NCBI GenBank assembly: GCA_030220185.1
Contig: JASPKZ010010272.1
Span: 3,769,501-3,833,500, forward strand
Source of the DNA: Diploptera punctata
Lineage: Eukaryota; Arthropoda; Insecta; Blattodea; Blaberidae
DNA length: 64,000 nt
Reading direction: 5' to 3'
Shown: one piece after another, positions 1 to 9,689 of the stretch
Layout: each line of letters opens with the position of its first letter
How positions within the stretch are numbered: position 1 is the first letter of the stretch
Program-made: the position numbers and the translations under genes
Notes under the pieces: generated by a model
Seen by the model: the letters and a program-made list of their open reading frames with translations, nothing else
What the model was told of the DNA's origin: nothing
Databases searched by the model: none

Positions 1-271
1 CATCATTAGAGGCCTTACTGGCTTTTTAAGTAATGTTAAATTTCCAATAAATGTCTTCTTAACTAAGAAGCCGCCATTTGCAAAGATAGAAACAATGGTT
101 TCAAAAGCATTTGGCGATAGGGAATTACAACGTATATAAGAGAAAAATTTGCATCTAGATCGTAACTCGCCTCGGTAGCTCAGTTGGTAGAGCACTTGGC
201 CCGGAAAGCCAAGGGTCCCGGGTTCGAGTCCCGGTGTAGGCGAAAAAAAAAATTTTCTCTTCAAATTTAAC
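1..271 (+). repeat. tRNA-tailed mobile unit, partial at window edge
   Basis: The window opens inside a unit that is almost identical to the tandem copies at 28532-29100. It contains the AAGAAGCCGCCATTTGC core, then AGAGAAAAATTTGC, then a 73-nt tRNA-like sequence at 169-241, and ends in TTTTCTCTTCAAAT. The tRNA-like part has a 7-bp acceptor stem with one mismatch, a GCTC/GAGC D arm and a CCGGG/CCCGG T arm. Its anticodon arm is odd: a 6-bp stem with loop CCGGAAA, so position 33 is C instead of T. This argues against a decoding tRNA gene. The 5' part of the unit lies outside the window. Confidence 0.75.
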
Positions 272-729
272 ATAAAATTCTATCAAATGATAATCTGAAG
301 CTGAGATAATTAAATTAGTTTACTCTTTTTATAATTTTGTTATCTATGTACATTTTACTAGGTATAGGATCCTTACCACAAGAAGCCATTTTTCTTCTGA
401 TATTTTCATCACACACTTTTCTGTTATTAATTTCAAATTATATGTTGACATTTGTAAATTATCTCAGGTAGCCAATAACACCAAAATCATCTCCATAAAT
501 TAAGGTATCCAAACTACATTGTGATATCATGCAGTGTACAAATAACCAACTAACATTGTGAAAAATTAATTCAAAACATGGTCATATATAAAATGTTAAA
601 AATATAAAATGAGTATTAAATTATTTTCAGTCCGATCATCTTACCTCCATATTAATGTTGATTTGTTCTTGGACATGTTTCAAAACAGTTCTGTTTTATC
701 GTCAGCTTGTCCAGACTGGTTAGATTTAT

Positions 730-1070
730 TGACGATTTTATTATTAATTTAACACTTCTCATAGAAGGATAAATTATATTTGAAGAGAAACTATTAAATT
801 AATAATAAAATCGTCAATAGAAGCCCTACTGGCTATAAAGTAGTGTTAAATTCCCAATAAATGTCTTCTTAACTAAGAAGCCGCCATTTGCAAAGATAGA
901 AGCTATGGTTTCAAGCATTTGGCGCGAGGGAATTACAACGTACATAAGAGAAAAATTTGCATCTAGATCGTAACTCGCCTCGGTAGCTCAGTTGGTAGAG
1001 CACTTGGCCCGGAAAGCCAAGGGTCCCGGGTTCGAGTCCCGGTCTAGGCGAAAATTTTTCTCTTCAAATA
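730..1070 (+). mobile_element. tRNA-tailed unit inserted in a PLE, 13-bp duplication
   Basis: The direct repeat TGGTTAGATTTAT occurs at 717-729 and 1071-1083, exactly bounding this 341-bp unit. The uninterrupted PLE at 29725 reads straight through the same point. The left end folds back on itself (GACGATTTTATTATTAATTT against its reverse complement ending near 827). The tRNA-like sequence is at 977-1049, with its 3' end about 20 bp from the right edge. This supports real transposition rather than local rearrangement. Confidence 0.75.
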
Positions 1071-1149
1071 TGGTTAGATTTATGTTGCACACCCTGGATG
1101 TCGATGTCAGCTCCATCCTGTGGTTGGCCAGAGAACCTCCAAACAAGGT

Positions 1150-1365
1150 CACGCTCCGTCGGTATTTCAAAATTCATAACTCTGTTTTTGTTCTTCTGAA
1201 TATAGATTTTTTTCCCAAATAGTCAGTTCTTTTGTATTTTCTAACTGTTTTAATAATTTAGTGTCCAAATTTATATTATGTTTTTTAGCCCAAACATGAT
1301 TTTTCTATTTCCCCATTTTTAATATTTCTTATGTGTTCTTTGGTTCTAATTTTTAATAAATCAGT
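1150..1365 (-). pseudogene. PLE GIY-YIG endonuclease fragment
   Basis: The minus-strand translation matches the C-terminal half of the 30-kb GIY-YIG ORF (the IWEKIYIQKN and FEIP region), but it is truncated and carries frame breaks. It belongs to the element at 591-1614. It is not expected to make protein. Confidence 0.7.
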
Positions 1366-1585
1366 AGTCCTCAACTAAAATAAAGTTCTGTTTGAAAAAC
1401 TTCGTCATGTAGTTAAAAATATGATGGACTTTAAAATCATGTTCATCTTCTGTATTTCAACTGGTACCAATTGAAATGCAGAAGATGAACATAGTTTTGA
1501 AAGGTCTTCATATTTTTAACTACTTGACGAAGTTTTTCAAACTTTTCAAACAGAACTTTATTTTAGTTCAGGACGACTGATTTAT
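1366..1585. repeat. Foldback repeat, about 100-bp arms
   Basis: A stretch starting with AAATAAAGTTCTGTTTGAAA near 1378 recurs inverted near 1545-1570. The centre at about 1470 is CAACTGGTACCAATTG. The right arm contains AGAAGATG...GAAAGG, a degenerate version of the hammerhead-like core seen in other hairpins here. No ORF is present. Confidence 0.6.
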
Positions 1586-1615
1586 CAGATACTCATTTTA
1601 TATTTTTAATATTTT

Positions 1616-2338
1616 ATTACATAACGTTAACAGTACTTTAAAATGAATTTTTTAAGTATTGATGGTCATATATACTTTAAACAACTATTAATTATTGTCC
1701 AATGGTGCTATGTTTTTAAATGGCTTGCACCATATTTTTCTCTTGCTTCCAATAGAGACCTAGGATTCTTTTTTTTTTTTTTTGCATATCAAGAAATGTT
1801 TCATTTTGCAATTGGATGTCAGCAATTGTTATATCAATTTAATTTATATTATTAAATTTCTATGTCTAAATTAATTTCTACAAAAGAAAATCAAGTTTCC
1901 TTTGGTATCTAATCCCCATAAAAAAATCTTAACATTAATAAGTGAAGGGCTCAGAGATAAACTGTTAATTCTTACATGTTGGGATAACTGAGCAGTATTT
2001 TATACAAGAAGTAGTGAAATCTGGCTAAGAAAACTGAAATTAAGGTTGAGCAATTGCATCATATTAACCACATTACTGTCTCTCTGTCATCTGCTTGCAA
2101 TGACAGCAACCAATTCAGTTGGTTTTGGCTCTACGGTGCTGGTATGTAATTAATTTATTCTTAAATGTTACATTTAAAATTGCTGGTGTACAAAATTATA
2201 TGTCAAGAGATATTTTTTCTTAAAAGAAAAAAATATATAAATATATATATATATATATATAATTATAAATATTTTATTTAAGTGAAATGCAAAGACTTTC
2301 ATTTACCTCCAAGCCCTAGTAATATAAGGAGCACTTAC
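1616..2338. other. AT-rich intron or 3' region, no gene seen
   Basis: No exon, conserved repeat family or RNA was recognised. An (AT)n tract lies at about 2234-2262. The missing last CUEDC2 exon was searched for on the minus strand here and not found. Confidence 0.5.
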
Positions 2339-2464
2339 AGATTTAGGGCCAACTGGGCGATGTTCCCTAATATCATCATCTTTGTCTACGTAACTATATC
2401 TTGCTATGATTCGAGATTTCAATTCTTGATCATCTACAACAGCTTTTTGTCTTTGTGCCATTGG
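2339..2464 (-). CDS. CUEDC2: CUEDC2 homologue, exon 5 of those visible
   Basis: This 126-nt internal exon is in phase 0 at both ends. The acceptor is TTTTCAG before CCAATGGCAC and the donor is GTAAGT after AAATCT. It encodes 42 residues starting PMAQRQKAVVDD and ending REHRPVGPKS. The stretch LKSRIIARYSYVDKDDDIREHRP corresponds to the conserved region after the CUE domain in vertebrate CUEDC2. In that family about 40 more residues, rich in basic and aromatic amino acids, follow; that exon is not in the window. The next exon upstream is 4326-4505. Confidence 0.85.
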
Positions 2465-2559
2465 CTGAAAACAATATCAATACAATAATTAATAATGTCT
2501 CTCAATTAGCTGAAAATGGTTATTTCATTTTTTTAAATGTAATGAATAATAAATTTGAG

Positions 2560-3085
2560 TTTCATTTTCAAATAGTAAATTCTCACTTTAACTATCTTGG
2601 TTCAGATATAACATACAGCTACGAATGGGATATACATAATAAATTAAACCAATATCAAATTATGTGTGGCACCATAAGAAGAACCCTCCAAAAGACTTGA
2701 AGAGAAACTCAGCTCAGGTTTTATAAAATTATGGCTGTTCCTGTTCTTTTATATGGATCTGAATCTTGGGTACTTACAAAAAAAGATATCTCACACATTC
2801 AAGCTGCTGAAATGAAATTTTTAAGATCCGTAAAAGGATGTACACGCATGGATAGATTACACAATGAATCAATAGGAAACGAACTGGAGATATTTTCAAT
2901 AGTCAAACTTAGAAGAGCATAAATACCAATGGAAAGAACATTTAGACAGAATGGACAATATAAGATTACCCAAAAAGATCAACACCTACAAACCGCATGG
3001 AAAAAGATCTTTGGGACGGCCATGGAAACGATGGACTTGAGACCACAACAGGTCGCATTGACCTAATTCTGGAAAGGAAGAAGAA
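2560..3085 (+). pseudogene. LINE reverse-transcriptase C-terminal relic
   Basis: Three frames read as one LINE C-terminus: HFNYLGSDITY near 2588, then AVPVLLYGSESW near 2733 (the usual VPVLLYGSE.W motif after the RT domain), then EHLDRMDNIRLPKK and GRPWKRW near 2938-3035. Stops at 2698 and 2920 and frameshifts show it is dead. It lies just upstream (minus sense) of CUEDC2 exon 2339-2464. Confidence 0.75.
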
Positions 3086-3246
3086 GAAATTCTCATGAAT
3101 GAAATTGGATCATTTCACGATGTCACATCATAAAACTAATTTAATTCTACCAGCAATACAATTATGATATCAAGCATGCTGTCTATTTTTTTTAATTCTT
3201 GGGACTGTTGTATTCATTGATAATAAAAATATTTATTTATATCTTT

Positions 3247-3497
3247 ATTAAGGTAAAGGTAAAGTGATCCCACTACAGGACTTGGGAAGCCCTCAGTGTA
3301 ATAGATTAAGGCTCTGACCTTTCTAGACAATTGGCACAAGATGTCAGCTAGATTGTCAGCCTTGCAATATGGCTGTCTTACCCTCAGAACATAGCCCGAT
3401 ACTCATTTCTGTTAGAGGCTAAGTAGACTCCAGGGTCATGGTTCCACCATTAGGTCTGTTAAAAATCCTAATCCCACTGAGACTCGAACCCTTGTCC
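3247..3497 (-). repeat. SINE family B, diverged copy
   Basis: This matches the copies at 6521 and 15481: AAAGTGATCCCACTACAGG at the low end, then TTTCTAGACAATTGGCAC, then GAGACTCGAACCCTTG (box B reversed). The head is truncated where family A begins. Confidence 0.6.
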
Positions 3498-3523
3498 TTT
3501 TATCTTATAGTAGTAATAGTATA

Positions 3524-3851
3524 TCCATCCATAGTGATTCAGGTCCTTCACTGCAATCATAGCATTTCCATGCTATGCTTGCAGCTTTACTAGGGAATTG
3601 TAGGTGTGGTAGCTTCCCGTTGCTTTCCACACCAGTGAAGGATGATGATGACGATGATAATGATAAGGATGATGATGATGGCCATAAGATTTCGGGGACC
3701 TTTTGGGCCTCAAAGTTTTCCTGACATTTGTCTTACAGGTGAGGAAAAACCCCGATAAAAACCTCACCCAGAAAAACTGCCCCGACCGGGGATCAAACCC
3801 GAGCCCACTGCGTGACAAGGCAGCACACTACCTCGAGACCACAGCGGTGGA
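3524..3851 (-). repeat. SINE family A (CATC-microsatellite type)
   Basis: On the minus strand a tRNA-like head (GAGACCACAGCGG end, box B within GGGGATCAAACCC reversed) is followed by a conserved GAGGTTTTTATCGGGG block, a CATC/ATG microsatellite, and a 3' part with TAGCATTTCCATGCTATG. Sister copies lie at 17551, 44327 and 56786. The histidine-rich reading frames here are just translations of the microsatellite. Confidence 0.75.
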
Positions 3852-3961
3852 CGTAATAGTATATAAAGTTAAAAAAGTATTGAACTTTTATAAGAAAATA
3901 ACACTATGAGGTTTAATATAAGTCTTAAAAAAGTATGTACCTTATATTTAAAAAAAAAAAA

Positions 3962-4105
3962 CTATATGACATGACAGGCCTTGAAGGTTCTTGGCTTATA
4001 GCCAACTACTGTCCTCACATTCCTGTGTGTCAATCACAGAAGTTGACAATCATCCTGCTAGTATAGGGGCGACATATGGTCAGCATGTTCGATGTCCCAG
4101 CTGTT
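3962..4105 (-). repeat. SINE family D fragment
   Basis: It shares ACAGGCC, GTCAGCATGTT and CCAGCTGTTATAGCTAGTTT blocks with the copies at 5645-5965 and 60210-60535. Only the 3' part is present. Confidence 0.5.
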
Positions 4106-4127
4106 ATAGCTAGTTTTCTCTACTTAT

Positions 4128-4313
4128 CATAGCTAGTAAGAGAAGGCAAGGTCGATCACGTCTAAGATGGACTGACAAAGTGGAAAATGATGCCAGAAAA
4201 TTAGGGTGCAGGAAATAAAAGGCTGCCACCAAGATAGAGATGGATGGCGACAACTGCTGTGGGAGGCCCAGGCCCATCAAGGCCTGTAGTGTAGTGCCAA
4301 TGATGATCATATC
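4128..4313 (+). pseudogene. LINE 3' fragment beside a splice donor
   Basis: The translation with one or two frame breaks reads GRSRLRWTDKVENDARKLG, then a DGW..LLWEAQAH-like stretch, ending in an ATGATGATC tail. This is the characteristic C-terminus and short 3' end of insect RTE-like or related LINEs. The tail stops about 12 bp from the donor of CUEDC2 exon 4326-4505. Confidence 0.65.
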
Positions 4314-4325
4314 ATTAACAATTAC

Positions 4326-4505
4326 CTGTAAAACAGTAGCATTTGATGTAAGACTCTGTCCTGCCTCTTGTCTGTGCAACACCAGTTGTGCTGCTCTTGC
4401 TACATCTCCTTCTGCAATTGCAAGACAGTGTCGTACCTCTATACTGCATGCTCCTGGAAACATTTCTTGTAGAAGATGAACTTGTGTGGTGATATATGTT
4501 GAGTC
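4326..4505 (-). CDS. CUEDC2: CUEDC2 homologue, CUE-domain exon
   Basis: A 180-nt exon in phase 0 at both ends: acceptor AATATTACAG at the high end, donor GTAATT at the low end. It encodes DSTYITTQVHLLQEMFPGAC onward to SLTSNATVLQ. LLQEMFPGACS.EV..CL....GDVARAAQLVL is a CUE domain: the MFP motif lies in helix 1 and a hydrophobic LVL stretch in helix 3. CUE domains bind mono-ubiquitin. In mammals CUEDC2 acts on ubiquitin-dependent turnover of steroid receptors and on NF-kB signalling; that role is only inferred for this species. Confidence 0.88.
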
Positions 4506-4709
4506 CTGTAATATTAACCAGAAAACTATTCCACATCTGTACAACTGAGGTTATGGGAATTAAATACAACATATTAACTTCATTTAAGAATTTATATTAA
4601 AATTTTAAGTTCACAAAGATTCACTGTTGAACTCCCATAATTTCATTATTAGTCTCTTGTCGTCCCAACTCTTTTCAAAAAATGTTAAACTGAAAATATA
4701 TAAAACTGT

Positions 4710-5275
4710 TATTCTTCGAGTTATATTATATGGATTCCCAAGGGATTAGCTAACCCGGGGATATAATATAAGGTACCCTGCAGAAGCAGGAGGCCCTTGC
4801 CCAAAATGGGATGATTATGGGCTAATTCTAAATTATATGGATGCGAAACATGGACTCTTACTTTAAGGGAGGAATGAAGATTACGAGTATTTGAGAATAA
4901 AGTTCTTAGGAAAGTTTTTGGACCAAAAGAGAGATGAACAGACAGATGAATGGAGAAGACTATATAACAGTGAACTACATAGTCTTTATAGGAATATATA
5001 ATAAGAACAGTTAAGTCTCGTAGACTACGATTGGCAGGATATGTGGCACAAATGGAGAATGAAAGATGTGCATGGAAGCTTTTTGTATGAAAACCAAAGG
5101 AAAACACCCAGTTGGTAGACCAAGAATGAGGTGGAAGAATAACATTAACCATGATTTGAGGGAAATAGATTATCCAGAGAATGATTGGAAAACATTAGCT
5201 CAGGATAGGGATGTATGGAGAGCTTATGTCTGTGCAGCCATGAACCTATGGGTTCGATAGTGCCAGTGAGTTAGT
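4710..5275 (+). pseudogene. LINE 3' region with VGRPRMRW C-terminus
   Basis: Frames covering VFGPKRDEQTDEWRRLYN near 4911-4965, then RLRLAGYVAQMENERCAWK, then VGRPRMRWKNNINHDLREID and WKTLAQDRDVWRAYV join into one LINE C-terminus ending at the TAG at 5258. A 3' end GTGCCAGTGAGTTAGTTAG follows. The same family has a younger copy at 58515-58783. Stops and frameshifts upstream make this a relic. Confidence 0.78.
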
Positions 5276-5644
5276 TAGTCTCTGTCGTAAGTGAAGTTAA
5301 AGTCTCCAGAATTCAACATTATAACCCACTTTCCACAAATATCTTTTAGTACTATCCTCCCAACAGTGTGAGCTTCCCTCAAAAGTCACTTTCCCAGTGA
5401 ATGTCTAAAGAACAAACATATATTTTTTATGTTTTAATTTCAGATCCGCTTTTGATCTCCCATAAGCTCATTATTAGTCTCTGTTCTAAGTACGTCAATC
5501 CATCATGACCCACTTTCCACAAATCTCTTTTAATACTCTCCTACCATCTGTATCTTCGTTTTACCCTAAAACTCACTTTCCCACTGAACATCTAAGGAAT
5601 AAACATACATTTTAAGGTTGTTTTAACTTCAGATTCTAATTATC
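5276..5644. repeat. Short imperfect direct duplication
   Basis: Two related blocks begin near 5300 and 5480 (ATAACCCACTTTCCACAAAT versus CATGACCCACTTTCCACAAA). Each is followed by TCTTTTA.TACT.TCC and AACTCACTTTCCC-like sequence. The period is about 180 bp. No coding potential is seen. Confidence 0.45.
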
Positions 5645-5965
5645 ATAAGTCCTGCGCTTTAGCCAAGTGGTGGGTAGGATGCCTTGGCACCGAGCTATAG
5701 GACTGCGCTGGTTCGGTTTCCATAGGGGAACAAATTTTCTCATGGAATTTTTGCCAGTATGGGACTGGTGCCCACCTAGCATCTTGATCACTTGGATAAC
5801 TACAATAAGTAATGGCTCCAGGTTGAGAAAACCAGCTATAACGACTGGGGGACCCAACATGCTGACCACATATCATCCCTACACTGGCTGGATGAACACA
5901 TGTAGATGTGAGGCCAGAAGCTGGCTGGTAGGCCAAGGGACTTCTAGGCCTGTCGCGCCATGAAG
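5645..5965 (+). repeat. SINE family D
   Basis: The tRNA-related head reads GCGCTTTAGCCAAGTGGTGG with a GGTTCGGTTTCC box B. Then come TTCTCATGGAATTTTTGCC, GGTTGAGAAAACCAGCTATA and a 3' end of GACTTCTAGGCCTGTCGCGCC. The reverse-oriented sister at 60210-60535 matches throughout. ORFs on both strands here are incidental. Confidence 0.65.
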
Positions 5966-5989
5966 TATGTTTAAATTATCATAATGTGA

Positions 5990-6470
5990 ACAAGTAATGC
6001 CAGCCAACGTGGCATTTGACTACAGACTGGATGTCCTAGATCAAATCCCCGGAGGCAATAAGGTGGAAATTTTTCTTCAATCTTTGTGACTGGAGGTAGC
6101 TAAGTAAACTTCATGCTATCTGGACTAGCTGATGCAGTCTCAAATGAGACAGTTGACTGCAGTCAACGTCAAGGGGCAATGCTCACCACCATTCAAGTAT
6201 CACGTTTACAGAAGACTACCCTGCTGGAACTGTACAGAAATTAGACACTTGAATCAGGACTGTGATCATAGGCCCACACTGAAAAGACAAAGATGAACCG
6301 GAGTGAGGAGAAGACCGTTGATGCTAATGTCAATCACCACCAGTCAAGCATCGAAGACAAGGAAGACCACCTTGCTGGAAGTACAGAAAATATCGACATC
6401 TGATGTGGGATTGCAACATTAGGCCCACAAGAAAAGCAGCAATGGATAAAATGAGAAGTAGGAGTCACTG
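5990..6470. repeat. Unclassified repeat with internal duplication
   Basis: A possible pol III head (GATCAAATCCC) lies near 6040. Two similar blocks of about 120 bp follow, starting near 6182 and 6335: TCACCACCATTCAAG.ATC versus TCACCACCAGTCAAGCATC, both leading to CTGCTGGAA..GTACAGAAA and AGGCCCACA. Origin unknown. Confidence 0.4.
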
Positions 6471-6520
6471 GCATCATCGTCATTCAACCTCTTTGTGCTG
6501 AACGCCATAAATAACAATGG

Positions 6521-6829
6521 TAAAAAAGTAAAGTGATCCCACAACAGGCCCGGAGGCCCTTGTGGTAGTAGGAGGTTAAGGCTCCCACTTTTTCTAGACA
6601 ATCGGCACTTTATGTCAGCCGGGTTGTCAGCCCTGCGTGACGGCCGCCTTTACCCCCAGAACAAGCGTCTGGTACTCATTTCCGTTAGAGGCTGAGTCGA
6701 CCCCAGGGCCATAGTGCTGCCAGAGGGTTTGGGTCAGTTAAAAAAATCCTGACCCCCAACGGGACTTGAACCCTCGACCCACCGGCTTGTAGCTCAGTGC
6801 CTTAACCACTACGCTACGGCGTGCCCCCT
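6521..6829 (-). repeat. SINE family B, full-length copy
   Basis: On the minus strand it begins with a tRNA-like head (GGGGCACGCCGTAGCGTAGT, box B GGGTTCAAGTCCC). It continues through AACCCTCTGGCAGCAC and AACGGAAATGAGTACCAGAC and ends in a TTTAC-type tail. It is about 300 bp and nearly identical to 15481-15790. Confidence 0.75.
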
Positions 6830-6888
6830 AAATAACAATGGTACATCATTGATTATAATTGTTTACTTGTGCACATTAATTTACTTAT

Positions 6889-7297
6889 ATTGGACTTTTA
6901 TAGGAAAAAATCACTATGAGGTTTAATTTAAAATTAAATTAAAATGTTTCATACCTCACCACATATCCAGTCTTCTAATTAGACCATGGTTTCAAAGCCT
7001 TGGCAGCTTCATCTTCAGTAAATTTTCGTCGACTGATGTTATGTCAATCAGAAGAACTACTACTTATTCCTTCTGTTGGTGGACCAATACACCTCCGAAT
7101 CCAATCAGAATCCACGGGACTGGTTCTGGAGGTTTATCAGTCCACCAACAGAGGGAATAAGAAGTAATTCTTCTGATTGACATAACATCAGTCAATGAGA
7201 AATTACTGAAGATGAAGCTGCCAAGGCTTTGAAACCACAGTGTAATTAGAAGACTGGATATGTGGTGAGGTAAGAAGCATTTTAATTTAATCTTTAA
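6889..7297. mobile_element. Hairpin element with 13-bp flanking repeat and two hammerhead-like cores
   Basis: TTAATTTACTTAT flanks the element at 6876-6888 and 7298-7310. The left end carries ACTATGAGGTTTAATTT and ATACCTCACC; the arms re-pair around about 7115. Hammerhead-like cores lie on the minus strand at 6982-7018 and on the plus strand at 7206-7240. The minus-strand core also has a possible stem I: TTA/TAA next to the core, then CAGTC/GACTG beyond an internal loop. The plus-strand core has GTG where GTH is needed. Confidence 0.72.
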
Positions 7298-7392
7298 TTA
7301 ATTTACTTATGTTAATCATAGTAATAGCTTCAGCTTTTTAATATTAATTTAATAAATAAAACTATATGTAACAACATTATGAAAAGCAGCAT

Positions 7393-7520
7393 TTAACTAC
7401 AAGCCAAGAGGTTCAAGGAATGTAGGAAAGCCAGTAAAAAGATGGACAGAACAACTGTGAGGTGGAACATGCAATTTGCCAAGCCCGTGAAGTGAAGAAG
7501 AAGAAGAAGAAGAATAAAGC
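7393..7520 (+). pseudogene. LINE 3' tail fragment
   Basis: It encodes KPRGSRNVGKPVKRWTEQL and a stop, then ends in a (GAA)n tail at about 7495-7515. It resembles the C-terminal segment (NVGRPHRRWSEQF) of the insertion at 11354-11487. Confidence 0.6.
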
Positions 7521-7529
7521 TATAGCTGT

Positions 7530-7745
7530 GTTTAGTCATATCATGTCTTCTTAATGTAGAAGCCATTCACTGTGTATTTGCTAATGATGATTCACTGTAT
7601 TGGATGTGGGATCAAGAGAGTAAGGTAAACAGGGGATTTGTGTTTGGGTGAGAAGAAAGCCTGACAGGCTTGGGAGTTTGGGCATCACCCGTAAAACAGA
7701 AGGTTCAGGGTTCGATTCCCAGTTCAGGCATACATTTTTCTCTAC
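7530..7745 (+). repeat. tRNA-tailed unit, second subfamily, diverged
   Basis: AGAAGCCATTCACTGTGTAT and TGATGATTCACTG precede a degenerate tRNA-like sequence at 7659-7729 (box B GGTTCAGGGTTCGATTCC), followed by CATTTTTCTCTACCATTGAT. The same layout appears at 37379-37800. Anticodon and D arms have decayed. Confidence 0.6.
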
Positions 7746-7899
7746 CATTGATTACTCATATTTATGTCTGCTAAGAAGAAGAAAAATGGTATATCTCCAA
7801 ATGTTGTGTTGTCAACATTTACAAAATTAACGAAGAGTTTAAAATACTTTTGTTTTGAAAGTTTAAATTTTAAGAAAGTGCAGAAACAAAATTTTTTTC

Positions 7900-8060
7900 C
7901 AGCCAGCTGCTGACATCACATGCATATGTGTTAAATACAGAGGTGTACAATCATCCACCCGGAATATAGAGCGACATGTGATCAGCATATCTGCTCCAGC
8001 AGCCATTATAGATGGTTTTCTCAACCTGAAACGAAATTTTGGCAAGTAAAAATAAGGCCA
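7900..8060 (-). repeat. SINE family D fragment
   Basis: It shares the CATATGTGTTAAATACAGAGG, CGACATGTGATCAGCATA and AGATGGTTTTCTCAACCTG blocks with family D copies. It is truncated and diverged. Confidence 0.45.
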
Positions 8061-8154
8061 GTATTCAACAACCAAGCTCTCTAGGCCATGCCATCTCCTC
8101 TTCCATAAACTGAGACTCTCATCTTTCAATGTGTTCCCAGAAACTTTTTTTTAA

Positions 8155-9202
8155 CCCATTGGAGACTTTTAACGAGTCTCCCTCGTGAGCAGGTAGAAAG
8201 TCCAAACAGCTCCTCCACGAGCTAGACTCGTTGTTGTGTTATAACCCCCACTGTAAGAAGTTAGGTTTTTTTAGTGGTTTAAATTTTCGGTTCACCATCA
8301 GTAAAATTTGTTGTTTGTTTATGTAAAGTAAATATGTATAGGCCTAGTGTATTGTATAGTTTATTTTAGTTATTATTTATAGAATAGTAGACTATAGTTG
8401 TAGGCATTTATTACGGTAAAATATAAGTGAATATAAATTCAATGCTTATTTGTTAAAATTCATAGTTTTAAATTTAATTTTTTTTCTTGCAATATGTGCG
8501 TAAATAGGAGAGATCGTATTGCTTTTGAGAAACTAAGTGAAGTAGTGGATGAAATGTTATGTGACAGTGATTGTAGTGAATTATCATGGAACGAAGATTC
8601 GGACGATGAAATAATATACAGTGACAACGTAACCGTGCATGCTACTGATGGTAGAAATATTAGGTGAGTTTCGTCCAGTTTTTATCTATAGTATTTTATA
8701 ATTTACAGGTCGATATATAACTATGATAATTAAAGAATATACGAAGAACTTTTCCTGATTTTATAATGTATAGGTCTATGCTTATTTTATTTCATGTATT
8801 TATTTTTATTATTTACAGTATTATATTGCATTTGTTATTTTTTTCGGTCTTGTTTGAACATATGATTTGTGTTTACTTTCAAGGCAATGTCCGAGAACTT
8901 TTACAAAAAGATGGTTTTTGAATTGTTTGTCAACTTTCACAGCCTTGAAAATAACAAAACATAACGGTTTACAATGCACAAAAGAGGGTAGCAGGTAGGC
9001 CACATTCCTTTGCTATTCGTAAAAGTACAAGATACTAAAAGAAATTCAGGGGTAAACAAAATATCTGAAAACATAAGTGATAGAACACAGTATGTGTATT
9101 TTGTATTCTGATTTAAAGTCCAGCGCAGCCGGAGTAGCGGTGAGGAGATTTAAATGGGTTCCCAGTGAACATGCTAGGCGCTTTAAACGTGTCTCCAGTG
9201 GG
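8155..9202 (+). mobile_element. piggyBac-like element with TTAA duplications
   Basis: TTAA flanks both sides (8151-8154 and 9203-9206). The terminal inverted repeats are CCCATTGGAGAC at the left and, in reverse, CCCACTGGAGAC at the right. The body of about 1 kb is far too short for a transposase gene (usually 1.7 kb or more of coding sequence). It holds only the N-terminal fragment at 8494-8667. It lies in the CUEDC2 intron between exons 9424-9608 and 4326-4505. Confidence 0.82.
8494..8667 (+). pseudogene. piggyBac transposase N-terminal fragment
   Basis: The 57-residue ORF starts MCVNRRDRIAFEKLSEVVDE and is strongly acidic (DSDCSELSWNEDSDDEIIYS). Such acidic N-termini precede the DDE domain in piggyBac transposases. 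The rest of the gene is missing. An AG/GTGAGT at the end could be a splice donor. Confidence 0.55.
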
Positions 9203-9423
9203 TTAATAAATATCTTGTTAGGACATGATGATGAATAGAGTGAACCAGTTAGAGTAGGTTCTATATGACCCACATAATTAACCACGGAGAGACGGGCTGA
9301 GAGTCGCTCTTCGCAGAAAGCTGGTTCTTTAATACCGGCCTTAGTCACTCTGAAACTAAAAATGATAATCAAAATGTTATTATTGTAGTATGGCTGAAAA
9401 AAAAACTCTATGCAATATCTCAC

Positions 9424-9608
9424 CTCTTGATTAGAGAAGTATTCTCCACTACTATCAGAGCTGCCATCACTAGTTTCTGACAACTGATGGATTCGTTTGT
9501 TAGGGGCATCACTGCTGCTACATTCCGAATTGTTGTGCGATCGAGGTGTAAGATTGGCAAAAACTGCCAACTCTGATAAGTCTTTATTTGATAGTTCGTT
9601 ACCATCAT
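9424..9608 (-). CDS. CUEDC2: CUEDC2 homologue, linker exon
   Basis: A 185-nt exon: acceptor TTTAAATACAG at the high end (enters in phase 1), donor GTGAGA at the low end (leaves in phase 0). It encodes DDGNELSNKDLSELAVFANL followed by a serine- and asparagine-rich stretch ending in SSGEYFSNQE. This is the low-complexity linker between the N-terminal helical region and the CUE domain; linker sequence is poorly conserved in this family. Its phases fit the exons on both sides, which is the main support. Confidence 0.82.
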
Positions 9609-9689
9609 CTGTATTTAAAATATTGCAACAATTATGTTTTGATTAATTACATAACATTCATCAATATTCATTGTTGCCACAATTAAGGT

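Larger units (their letters stand above)
591..1614 (-). mobile_element. Hairpin/PLE element interrupted by a tRNA-tailed unit
   Basis: The ends are inverted: TTAAAAATATAAAATGAGTA near 596 recurs in reverse near 1586-1608. Inside, read on the minus strand, is a Penelope-like end with a hammerhead-like core (TCGTCAG at 699-705, GTTTC at 677-681) and ACCTCC near 645, followed by GIY-YIG coding sequence around 1150-1365. The copy is broken by a tRNA-tailed insertion at 730-1070. It matches the intact hairpin at 29631-30473. Confidence 0.65.

Noticed and set aside
992..1222. ORF reading MVEHLARKAKGPGFESRSRR and similar ones at 38028 and 7648
   Set aside because: It is the translation of the tRNA-like sequence and adjoining repeat; it recurs only where that repeat occurs.
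1643..1855. 70-residue phenylalanine-rich ORF
   Set aside because: Low-complexity translation of a poly-T tract, no conserved feature.
3573..3818. Histidine-rich ORF (HHHHPYHYHRHHHP)
   Set aside because: It is a CATC microsatellite inside a SINE read in frame; the same artefact appears at 17631.
4240..4479. Plus-strand ORF overlapping the CUE exon
   Set aside because: Antisense shadow of exon 4326-4505 plus LINE tail.
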